This document shows positions 1 to 5,545 of a DNA stretch of 5,650 nt, in pieces. This DNA is from JBLHLB01 sp047618505 (GTDB lineage: Bacteria > Planctomycetota > UBA1135 > GCA-002686595). Location of the stretch: assembly GCA_047618505.1 (NCBI GenBank), contig JBLHLB010000283.1, positions 1 through 5,650 on the forward strand. Reading direction: 5' to 3'. Under the pieces are notes generated by a model that had not been told where the DNA came from, did not search any database, and saw only the letters and a program-made list of their open reading frames with translations. Each line of letters starts with the position of its first letter. The stretch's first letter is position 1. A program made the translations under genes and the position numbers.

Positions 1-522
1 GACAGTTTCAAGAACTGGCGCGGCATGACGGAGTCCGGTGGGCGCCGCATCAAGCGTTCGCTTTCCTTCGACATGGGCAGCGTACGTTTCCTTGAAGAGG
101 ACGACCTCGTACGTCTGCGCCGCGTGCAGTTCATCGAGGAATATCTCCTCGAGAAGGCGAAGGAAGTGCAGGCCTGGAACAAAGAGAAGGGCGTTGCGGA
201 GACTAGCCTGGTCAACGGGCGCCGCCTCACCAACCTCGGGAGCTTCCGTGCCTACGTCGAGCGCTACCTTTCGCACATCCCCGACATTCGCGAGGACATG
301 ACCTTCCTCGTGCGCCAGCTGCCCCCGGGACCGGAGGGTTTGCCGATCGAGATCTACGTCTTTAGTGGGGAGCAGCGTTGGGTGCAGTACGAAGCGCTCA
401 TGGCCGACATCTTCGACCACCTGCTATCCATCGTCGGAGAGTTCGACTTGCGCATCTACCAGCGACCGAGCGGCACGGACCTGCAGTCCCTGACTGCGAG
501 CGGCTTTAGTTCACCCGCGTGA
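1..522 (+). CDS. ybdG: YbdG-like miniconductance mechanosensitive channel, C-terminal part (5' end outside window)
   Basis: The reading frame is open from base 1 and gives 173 residues up to a TGA at 520-522. They match, from memory, the C-terminal cytoplasmic part of Escherichia coli YbdG, a MscS-superfamily channel of about 415 residues in the inner membrane that opens under hypo-osmotic stress. Shared landmarks are DSFKNWRGM and SGGRRIKRS at the start, then RRLTNLGSFRAY, DMTFLVRQL, GLPIEIYVF and QADIFDH-like MADIFDHLL, ending with a YQRPSG segment. About 240 upstream residues, holding the transmembrane helices and most of the pore domain, lie outside the window. The ATG at base 25 is an internal methionine, not the start. 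No disabling change is visible. No clear terminator follows; the next gene begins 152 bases downstream on the same strand. Confidence 0.93.
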   Translation, partial: DSFKNWRGMTESGGRRIKRSLSFDMGSVRFLEEDDLVRLRRVQFIEEYLLEKAKEVQAWNKEKGVAETSLVNGRRLTNLGSFRAYVERYLSHIPDIREDMTFLVRQLPPGPEGLPIEIYVFSGEQRWVQYEALMADIFDHLLSIVGEFDLRIYQRPSGTDLQSLTASGFSSPA

Positions 523-674
523 CATCTATAGTCAGGCCGGTGATTTATCCGCGCTCGTCGACCAGGTGGGCGTCGGAGACCTCCAGGCGCTCCTCCTAAA
601 TCGCGACGACATCGAATCTCATGCTGTCATTCCCGGTTCTCGCCTTCCCAATGCGCCCCTAGACTGGGGAGACG

Positions 675-1202
675 ATGGATCAGCCCCTAAGTCACGCCGC
701 TGAGGAAGTCGCCGTCCGCGCGCATGCTGACCAGCGCTACGGGGACAATCCCTATCGCGTTCACCTGGCAGCCGTGGTGAAGGTGCTCAGGCGCTTCGAT
801 GTCACCGACGAAGCCGTGCTTGCTGCGGGCTGGCTGCATGATGCTCTGGAGGACACGGAACTGACGCCCATCGGACTCGCCCGCGAGCTTGGCAAGTACC
901 AGACTCAACAGGTCGCGGCTGCCATCGCCATCGTCGACGCCTGTACCGACGGAAATGGAGCCAACCGAAAGGAGCGCAAGGCGCGCGTCTACCGGCTGAT
1001 TCCAAGGACCAAGGACGCGGTCATCGTCAAGCTCGCCGACCGCATCGCCAACGTCGAAGCCTGCCGGGAAAGCGATAGGACGGAGAAGCTCAAGATGTAC
1101 CGTCGCGAGCAGCCCGTGTTCCTAGCCCAGCTCGGCGGACATGGCGGAGACATCGCCGCGGCGATGTGGGCACACCTGGGGTTGATCCTCGCCGGCGCTT
1201 GA
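675..1202 (+). CDS. Stand-alone HD-domain (p)ppGpp hydrolase-like protein (small alarmone hydrolase / MESH1 type)
   Basis: This 175-residue protein is essentially one HD domain of the RelA/SpoT hydrolase type, with no synthetase, TGS or ACT domain. The family removes the 3'-pyrophosphate of (p)ppGpp using a Mn ion. The sequence shows the full metal and catalytic set: H30 in the GDNPYRVH motif, H55-D56 in WLHDALEDT, the E59-D60 pair, and D122 in KLADRIANVE with N126 four residues later. A TD followed by an RKERK stretch (residues 91-102) matches the substrate-side loop of the family. The position that is usually Lys in the early RK pair is Tyr (R21-Y22), which may affect the substrate. GGAG at 668-671 lies 3 bases before the ATG, a short spacing. 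The gene is probably monocistronic and converges on the DinB-like gene. Another nucleotide substrate remains possible. Confidence 0.85.
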   Translation: MDQPLSHAAEEVAVRAHADQRYGDNPYRVHLAAVVKVLRRFDVTDEAVLAAGWLHDALEDTELTPIGLARELGKYQTQQVAAAIAIVDACTDGNGANRKERKARVYRLIPRTKDAVIVKLADRIANVEACRESDRTEKLKMYRREQPVFLAQLGGHGGDIAAAMWAHLGLILAGA

Positions 1203-1225
1203 CGCCAGCTCCGCCCGCTCGCCCT

Positions 1226-1723
1226 CTACTTCTTGGGCGGATCCGATCCCATCCAGGCGTTAAAGGTGCTGAGATCATTGCCTCCGCCTTGCTTGGCGTA
1301 GAGGAAGAGCTGAAGTCGGTAAGCGCAGAGGAAGCGCAGGGAAGTTGAGAAGATCGCCTGGCCCAGGGGCTGGGTTACGCCCCAGGGGAGCTTGACCATT
1401 TGCTCCGCGAGCTTGGCATCGCCCAGGTCGTCCAGGGTCGTATGCAAGGCCTCCTCCTGGCTCGCCATGGCGGCGTCGAAGTCCGCCAGTCCCATGTCCG
1501 CCACCAGCTTGTCCATCTCCTTCGCGACTCCCCAGTCCCCGGCCGCCATGGCCTTCACGGGGGCGATACCGCAGAGGGCCATGTAGCGCAGGAGCTCGAT
1601 GGTCGAGCGCTGCCCCTCGGTCGGACGCCAGTCCATCTTGGCGGAATCGAGCTTGGTCCCGAGGTGTCGGATGATCCGGATTTCGTCGCTAAGTGCGGCC
1701 TTCAGTTCTTGTGCGTTCAGCAT
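1226..1723 (-). CDS. DinB-fold (DinB/YfiT superfamily) protein of unknown function
   Basis: The 165-residue product resembles the DinB four-helix-bundle superfamily, soluble cytoplasmic proteins that often bind a metal through three histidines and include thiol-dependent transferases. The layout fits: an N-terminal helix (AQELKAALSDEI), then DWRPTEGQRSTIELLRYMA (residues 31-49), and a C-terminal helix CAYRLQLFLYAK (133-144) followed by NAWMG. The usual ligand positions are not histidine: Tyr47 stands in the ELLxH position, and the C-terminal HxxH-like positions read Ala-Tyr-Arg. It therefore probably belongs to a subgroup without the classical metal site. I chose the ATG at 1721-1723 because AAGGTG lies 5 bases upstream. 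The GTG two codons earlier would overlap that site. The stop is 23 bases from the stop of the convergent HD gene. Its role in the cell is unknown. Confidence 0.75.
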   Translation of the reverse strand: MLNAQELKAALSDEIRIIRHLGTKLDSAKMDWRPTEGQRSTIELLRYMALCGIAPVKAMAAGDWGVAKEMDKLVADMGLADFDAAMASQEEALHTTLDDLGDAKLAEQMVKLPWGVTQPLGQAIFSTSLRFLCAYRLQLFLYAKQGGGNDLSTFNAWMGSDPPKK

Positions 1724-1728
1724 CGGCA

Positions 1729-1734
1729 CACCTT
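1729..1734 (-). promoter_or_regulatory. Ribosome binding site that decides the start of the DinB-like gene
   Basis: On the minus strand AAGGTG stands 5 bases before the ATG at 1721-1723. A GTG two codons upstream is in the same frame but overlaps this site, so the ATG is the better start. This is a direct reading of the sequence; use of the site is inferred. Confidence 0.55.
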
Positions 1735-1796
1735 ATTGCTGCGGTCCCCGGGCGCGAGATGTGTTCCGCAAAAGCTCGGGAAGTTGGGTGTTGGAA

Positions 1797-1825
1797 ATAA
1801 TTACCAGTGTGCGATTGCCAAACAA
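1797..1825 (-). promoter_or_regulatory. Candidate sigma-70-like promoter for the DinB-like gene
   Basis: Reading the minus strand, TTGTTT (1820-1825) is separated by 17 bases from AATTAT (1797-1802), about 75 bases upstream of the DinB-like start. The matches to TTGACA and TATAAT are 3/6 and 4/6, so this is a weak candidate. It is supported mainly by the AT-rich patch in an otherwise GC-rich region and by correct spacing and placement. Confidence 0.25.
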
Positions 1826-1896
1826 CCGCGTCGCCCTTGGCGGACAATCCATCACTGAACATCGCTCTATCCCGCTTATTGAACCCCAACGCGTAC

Positions 1897-1920
1897 GAAC
1901 ATTGGTGTTCCAAGGAACAC
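1897..1920. promoter_or_regulatory. Overlapping palindromes, possible operator
   Basis: Two perfect inverted repeats share their middle arm. GAACA-TTGG-TGTTC spans 1897-1910 and GTGTTCC-AA-GGAACAC spans 1905-1920, giving a GAAC / GTTC / GAAC alternation. No T-run follows on either strand, so it is not a standard terminator. The placement between divergent genes suits a binding site for a dimeric regulator, but the spacings do not match the LexA boxes I know. The function is inferred from symmetry only. Confidence 0.35.
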
Positions 1921-2148
1921 GTTGAAAAAACACCTGAGTTTGTTGCATCCAAAGTTGCGCCGCAGCGAAGCAAGTAGAGTCCTCTATATACAGATCGGTA
2001 ACGCACGAAGACGGAACTATGCGGATGAAGCGCAAGTCAAGCATTCGCAAATCGTCACTCTGCAGTGAACTAGCCCGTAGACGTAGCTCGTCGCCCAGCT
2101 AGAGTCCGCGCCCCACAGCTTGCTTCACACCTTCGTTCCCACCGTCAG

Positions 2149-3225
2149 ATGACCCGCCCTAGATTCATGGCCGCGATCCTTGTGATCGTTGCCATCCTAC
2201 AATTCACGATTCAGGTTGGTCGTTATCCGTCCAGGGCAGAAGCAGCCATGCCAACAGTTCTGGCTGTGGTACCAACCACGCGTGTGCCTGTTGCGCAATT
2301 CAAGTCTACGCTCCTACAGACCGGTGAGGTAGCCACGCTGGAGCACGCCAATGCTCCCCTTGCGTTGACCCAATCCCGGACGACCACGCAGCGTGCCACG
2401 GAAGCCAACGAACCGATCCTGCCCTCCTGGGCCGAGCAGGACAACCGCACGGAGGGTTGGCAGCGGGACTGGCTGAAACAAGCCAGGCTCCCCACGGGCT
2501 CGCGCCTAGCCCTTCAACACGGTCGCAAGGGTCCGCCCGACCCCGTGGCCGAGGGCCTCGCAAGCCTGCGCATGAACCTCTCGGGGGGCTCCGGCGTCCC
2601 GCTGACAAGCGAAGTCATCCTCTGGCGCATCGACGCCCCCGCGAACCGTTTCTGGACACGCGGCGACCAGGACATCGCCAGGGTTGCGGTCGGGCCAGCG
2701 GGCTACCTCTTCGATGACCTGGAGCCCGGTTACTACCGCCCCGTCGTTCTCGGGGAGCGTCAATCCGCACGTCACCAGGGCGTGATTCGCGTCGAGGGCG
2801 ACACGGACGTAGAGCTGCTGGTGCAACAACCCGGCAAGCGTTCCGCCCTACTCCAGTTGATGACCGGTGAGCACCTGTCGCCCACGGTGGAGGCGAGCTT
2901 CGGCCCCCTGACCGCCATCGATCACTCCCGGGACGTTCCGCCCTGGGCGAACCCGCGCCAGATTCAAAACGAGTTCCAGGGGATCGACTATCACGCTACC
3001 TACGGCGAGCCAGATTCCGGCTTGAGCGATGAGTGGCACTGGCTCTATCCCCTAAACGATCTCTACGACCTGCGGGACCTACCGGAGGACACGCGCGGTG
3101 CGCACTTCTATCGTGTGGTTGAATTACGATTCGATGGGCGCGTGCCCCAGAAGTTGGCTGTGGAGAGTCTGCGCGAAAATGGTGGTTACGGGTTACGCCA
3201 GCTCATCATCGCGTTGATGCCCTAG
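2149..3225 (+). CDS. Exported protein of unknown function, intact member of a local paralogous family
   Basis: I do not recognise a named family for this 358-residue protein. Residues 1-23 form a basic start plus hydrophobic stretch (AAILVIVAILQF), i.e. a signal peptide or membrane anchor, with a possible cleavage near the Ala-rich AEAAM at 30-34. Residues 35-150 are low in conserved features and rich in Thr, Ala and Gln. Residues 154-228 form a block shared with the downstream pseudogene, starting SEVILWRI and containing FWTRGDQDIARV, FDDLEPGYYRPVVLGER and GDTDVELLV. The pattern 'FxxLxxGxYRxVVLG' followed by 'VxGDxxxEL' resembles carboxypeptidase-regulatory or prealbumin-like beta-sandwich domains; this is fold-level inference only. 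The C-terminal block has WHWLYP, LPEDTRG and ELRFDG. There is no convincing Shine-Dalgarno sequence; the start is the first ATG, with ATG at 2167 as an alternative. Location is probably periplasmic or surface. Confidence 0.75.
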   Translation: MTRPRFMAAILVIVAILQFTIQVGRYPSRAEAAMPTVLAVVPTTRVPVAQFKSTLLQTGEVATLEHANAPLALTQSRTTTQRATEANEPILPSWAEQDNRTEGWQRDWLKQARLPTGSRLALQHGRKGPPDPVAEGLASLRMNLSGGSGVPLTSEVILWRIDAPANRFWTRGDQDIARVAVGPAGYLFDDLEPGYYRPVVLGERQSARHQGVIRVEGDTDVELLVQQPGKRSALLQLMTGEHLSPTVEASFGPLTAIDHSRDVPPWANPRQIQNEFQGIDYHATYGEPDSGLSDEWHWLYPLNDLYDLRDLPEDTRGAHFYRVVELRFDGRVPQKLAVESLRENGGYGLRQLIIALMP

Positions 3226-3413
3226 CAGCCCTTCGAAAAACAGGGGCTCCCCGCTCGGCCCCCACGAATCGGGAAGCTGCTGTTCTTCAACGGACTGCTA
3301 GGCGGCGGCTACGGATCGAGCAGGGGAAATCCCGTTGGCTTCGTGGTGGTGTTCGCTACGACCACAGGGGGGTTATTCTCCCTGAGCGGCTCCCTTAACC
3401 TGCCGGCGGCTCT

Positions 3414-4153
3414 AGGAAGTCAATCCTCCCTTTGGTCATCCTGCTGGCTGTTGTTCTCGGTTTCATCAACGGCCTCCTGACGAATGACGACGTTGATTCG
3501 GACGGCGTGGCCAAAGTCCAGGGGGAGGAGGAACAGCCGAGCGAAGTCATCCTCTGACGCATCAACGCGCCGAAGAATCGTTTCTGGGCAGCGGGCGACC
3601 AGGACATCGCACGGGTCCAGGTCGGAAAGGATGGCTTCCGCTTCGAGAACCTGGCAGACGGTCGCTATCGCCTTGTCATTCTTGGGGAACGGCGAACCGC
3701 AGCGCATCAGGAAGAGTTTGAAGTCTGGGGCGACACGGAACTGGAGCTCAAGGTGGATTCGCCGATCAGGCGACCCGCCATCATGCGACTGGAGGGCGCC
3801 GGGTCAGCGACCGCGTCTGTGGAGGCGAGCTTCGACCAGATCGACCAACACGATCGCTCGCGGCAGCTTCCTCATGGGTGCGACACCGCAATCTCAAGCC
3901 CGAATTCAACGATGAGTTTTTCTCCTCAATGGATGGCATCCCCTCCTTCCCCTCAGAGAGAGCCTGGGATTGGCTCTATCCAGATGACGGTGCCTACGAC
4001 GTGTGCACCCTCCCCGAGAACACCCGCGGCATAATCTTCGGACGTCGCGTGTACCTGCGCTTCAACGGAGGCACGCTTCGAGAACTCTGGATTGAGAACC
4101 CGAAGGAAGAGCCAGCGAGACTGACCATATTGCCGTTTGCGATGACACCCTAA
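3414..4153 (+). pseudogene. Degenerate paralogue of the 2149-3225 exported protein (nonsense, frameshift, lost start)
   Basis: Frame-corrected translation aligns with the upstream gene. Over the block 3540-3764, 45 of 75 residues are identical by my count, including ARINAPK-like RINAP, FW, GDQDIARV and VILGER. Three lesions are visible. The Trp codon TGG of the intact gene (2623-2625) is TGA here (3555-3557). One base is missing near 3873, where ctt-ccg-ccc-tgg-like coding becomes ctt-cct-c-atgg, moving the frame. The likely start codon is AGG (3414-3416), read as a former ATG before KSILPLVILLAVVLGF, a good signal segment. The C-terminal block is recognisable as WDWLYP, LPENTRG and YLRFNGG, ending in TAA at 4151-4153. 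The roughly 110-residue variable region of the intact copy is missing, so this copy is shorter. The 188 bases before it contain no recognisable gene. Sequencing error could explain one lesion but hardly all three. Confidence 0.85.
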
Positions 4154-4156
4154 GGG

Positions 4157-4184
4157 CGGGCGTTTCTGTAGGAGGACGCCCGTG
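4157..4184 (+). promoter_or_regulatory. Hairpin with a strong Shine-Dalgarno sequence in its loop
   Basis: CGGGCGT (4157-4163) pairs perfectly with ACGCCCG (4176-4182) around a 12-base loop that ends in AGGAGG (4170-4175). A GTG at 4182-4184 follows at 6 bases, ideal initiation spacing. The hairpin starts 3 bases after the pseudogene stop. No T-run follows, so it is not a clear terminator. GTG would open a frame running to 4961 that includes the DJ-1-like protein, but the extra 61 residues do not look like protein of that family. It may be a relic site from a lost gene. Confidence 0.4.
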
Positions 4185-4224
4185 TCCGGTCCAGTAAGTA
4201 CCGCAAGACCCGAGGCCAAGATCC

Positions 4225-4335
4225 ATGTCCCGCTTGCTACCTGCTCTCATGACCCTGGTGATCGCTATCGCTGGCTTCTTGGTCTACAGCGAGAGGGAAG
4301 AGACTCCCTATGCTCTTGGAACAACTCTCCTCTGA
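4225..4335 (+). pseudogene. Short signal-segment ORF, possible N-terminal stump of a third paralogue
   Basis: ATG to TGA gives 36 residues beginning MSRLLPALMTLVIAIAGFLV, a basic residue followed by a long hydrophobic core, then YSEREETPYA. It looks like the signal segments that open the intact gene and the pseudogene (compare KSILPLVILLAVVLGF). After the hydrophobic part nothing matches the family blocks, and the ORF stops 29 bases before the DJ-1-like gene. It may be a truncated third copy. Alternatives are a genuine small membrane protein, or a lost signal peptide of the DJ-1-like gene now in another frame. No strong ribosome binding site precedes it (a GAGG about 10 bases upstream). Confidence 0.4.
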
Positions 4336-4364
4336 ATCAAGCCACAAGCCAGCTCACTAAGGAC

Positions 4365-4961
4365 ATGACAACACCCGACAAGGAAGAATGGATCGGCAAG
4401 GCGCTCATCGTGATCGGAGATGCAGCAGAGACCGTCGATACCCTCTATCCCTATTACCGACTTCAGGAGGCGAAGATTCAACCGGTGGTGATTGCGCCGG
4501 AGGCGCGCCTTTACCAGATGGTGATGCATGAGATTCGGCCCGGCTGGACGATCACGAAGGAATGGGAGGGTTATCAGTTGCAGGCGGACTTGGCCTTTGC
4601 AGACGTCAACGCTGAGGAGTACCTGGGGATTCTGTTTTCCGGGGGGCGTGCCCCGGAATACATCCGCGAGGATCCGGATCTCATCCGGATCACCCAGTGG
4701 TTCTTCGACAGCGGGAAGCCGATCGCCAGCGTCTGCCATGGAGTGGAGATTCCCGCCCGGGCAGATCGCGTGCGGGGACGCCGCATGGCGACAGTGCCCA
4801 AGTGTCAGTTCGACCTGGAGGTTTGCGGGGGAGTCTTTGTGAACGAACCGTGTGTGGTCGATGGCAATCTCGTCTCCGGACGAACGTATCGCGACAACGG
4901 ACACTACGTGGGACCGTGGATCCGGATGCTCGAAGATGCCGCAGCGTCGAGCCGTTCCTAG
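4365..4961 (+). CDS. DJ-1/PfpI (ThiJ/PfpI) family protein
   Basis: The 198-residue protein has the single-domain length and order of the DJ-1/PfpI family, a flavodoxin-like fold whose members act as cysteine hydrolases, deglycases or glyoxalase III-type enzymes. The N-terminal strand reads KALIVIGDA (12-20). The central strand and elbow read LFSGGRAPEY (90-99), with E98 in the position of the conserved acidic residue. The nucleophile elbow reads ASVCHG (121-126), placing C124 and H125 as expected. The C-terminal part GGVFVNEPCVVDGNLVSGRT is also typical. The substrate cannot be told from this. I chose ATG 4365 because the conserved core begins 11 residues later. AAGGA lies only 1-2 bases before it, which is too close. 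A longer start at GTG 4182 has a far better ribosome binding site but adds 61 residues with no family features. No intact partner gene adjoins it. Confidence 0.85.
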   Translation: MTTPDKEEWIGKALIVIGDAAETVDTLYPYYRLQEAKIQPVVIAPEARLYQMVMHEIRPGWTITKEWEGYQLQADLAFADVNAEEYLGILFSGGRAPEYIREDPDLIRITQWFFDSGKPIASVCHGVEIPARADRVRGRRMATVPKCQFDLEVCGGVFVNEPCVVDGNLVSGRTYRDNGHYVGPWIRMLEDAAASSRS

Positions 4962-5202
4962 TTCTCACCTGTCGGGATTGAAGAGGTGAAACGGCGAGAG
5001 TGGATACCAGTCTTCGAGGCCACCACGACGCTTCTGCTGGCCTATCCACGAGTCAGGGAGGAAGAGCGCTTCCGCGCTGCGCTACGCGCCCTCTTTCGCG
5101 ATGTCTGACGACCTGCCACTCGAGCAGGTTCCAAGACGCTTCACTTCCCGGGTGACCGTGGGTCCCCCCGAGACATCCCCCATGCCTAAGTGCCCCCGGC
5201 AG
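4962..5202. other. Spacer without a recognisable gene
   Basis: The longest item here is a 40-codon ORF (GTG 4986 to TGA 5106-5108), arginine-rich with the end RFRAALRALFRDV, whose family I do not recognise and which has no clear ribosome binding site. A 6-base inverted repeat (TCACCT 4965-4970, AGGTGA 4984-4989) follows the DJ-1-like gene but lacks a T-run. The stretch may include more of the decayed transposase gene that follows, but I found no IS91 catalytic motifs in it. Confidence 0.4.
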
Positions 5203-5510
5203 CGCTATCTGATGGCTCAGCTGATGCGTCGCGCCTCTTTGGCTCTTGGGGGTTGGAAGTCCTGCGCCGTTCGGTCTGTCGCCGCCAGCTAAACCTGGTG
5301 TCGGTGATCCTTGACCGTGCCGCCATCGAACGGTTTCTGTCCCACATGGGATTCGAAAGCGATCCACCTCCCATCCAACTCGCCCGGGCACCGCCCCCAA
5401 TCAGAATTCGTTTTATGACGAGGCATTCCGAGAGGCATTCCGAGAGGCAACGAGCGACCCCACGAACTTTTGCAGCCCAGCCCCAAGGATTGGCAATAGG
5501 CGGACGCTAA
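5203..5510 (+). pseudogene. Remnant of an IS91-like transposase, C-terminal end, frameshifted
   Basis: Two frames together give the typical C-terminus of IS91-like (Y2, HUH-type) transposases. The first (from 5203) reads RYLMAQLMRRA, like the family's 'WAxLMxRVF'. After a frame change near 5236-5242 the next reads FGSWGLEVLRRSVCRRQLNL, matching 'xxDVLxCxxCGG' with the first Cys and both Gly changed to Arg. It continues VSVILDRAAIERFLSHMGF and DPPPIQLARAPPP, the usual 'IxRILxHLGL...PPPxxPARAPP' ending. The N-terminal catalytic part with the His and Tyr motifs is absent, as are recognisable element ends, so the fragment is dead. The frame then runs on through a 12-bp tandem repeat to TAA at 5508-5510. 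The assignment rests on remembered family patterns. Confidence 0.6.
5420..5453 (+). repeat. 12-bp tandem repeat, about 2.8 copies
   Basis: The unit gaggcattccga occurs exactly at 5420-5431 and 5432-5443, followed by a diverged copy gaggcaacga at 5444-5453. Because 12 is a multiple of 3 the frame of the transposase remnant is kept and reads RHSE-RHSE-RQR. It is probably a slippage product just past the conserved transposase end. Confidence 0.85.
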
Positions 5511-5545
5511 AGCCGCGCTAAACCCGCGCTAAACCCGCGCTAAAC
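5502..5545. repeat. 11-bp tandem repeat, three exact copies plus one diverged
   Basis: The unit ccgcgctaaac is exact at 5513-5523, 5524-5534 and 5535-5545, and ggacgctaaag at 5502-5512 is a diverged copy. Each unit holds TAA on the plus strand and TAG on the minus strand. Since 11 is not a multiple of 3, three units put stops in all three frames of both strands. The last unit supplies the TAG of the leftward gene at 5540-5542, and the diverged unit ends the transposase-remnant frame. Confidence 0.9.

Larger units (their letters stand above)
1735..2148. other. Long intergenic region between divergent genes
   Basis: About 410 bases separate the DinB-like gene (leftward) from the exported-protein gene (rightward). 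Frames that stay open here have no recognisable motifs, hydrophobic pattern or ribosome binding site, and I do not accept them as genes. No tRNA or other structured RNA was recognised. The content I can support is the weak leftward promoter at 1797-1825 and the double palindrome at 1897-1920. A small inverted repeat (TAGAG-TC-CTCTA, 1975-1986) overlaps a TATATA stretch that might serve as a -10 for the rightward gene, without a convincing -35. Confidence 0.5.

Noticed and set aside
1400..1858. Plus-strand open frames opposite the DinB-like gene
   Set aside because: They are antisense shadows of a gene with a recognisable protein pattern, and are rich in His, Arg and Gly as expected for such shadows.
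1897..1910. LexA/SOS box
   Set aside because: The GAAC and GTTC half-sites are 6 bases apart; the Bacillus-type box needs 4 and the alphaproteobacterial type is a direct repeat with 7.
1733..2050. Open frames of about 105 codons on the minus strand in the 1735-2148 spacer
   Set aside because: No family motif, no ribosome binding site, an amino-acid make-up unlike the real genes here, and overlapping frames of similar length covering the same bases.
3226..3480. 84-codon open stretch directly after the TAG of the exported-protein gene, in the same frame, suggesting stop read-through
   Set aside because: The C-terminal block of the pseudogene paralogue ends at the equivalent place (ALMP versus AMTP), so the TAG is the natural end. 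The extension lacks family features.
4182..4364. N-terminal extension of the DJ-1-like protein from GTG 4182
   Set aside because: The 61 residues show no family feature and overlap, in another frame, a clear hydrophobic signal segment. Kept as a finding because of the strong ribosome binding site.
4965..4989. Terminator after the DJ-1-like gene
   Set aside because: Only a 6-bp stem with a 13-base loop and no T-run on either strand.
5053..5400. 115-codon minus-strand frame over the transposase remnant
   Set aside because: No recognisable motif, and it lies opposite the remnant, whose plus-strand protein pattern is recognisable.
5420..5545. CRISPR array
   Set aside because: The repeats are 11-12 bp and directly adjacent, with no spacers.
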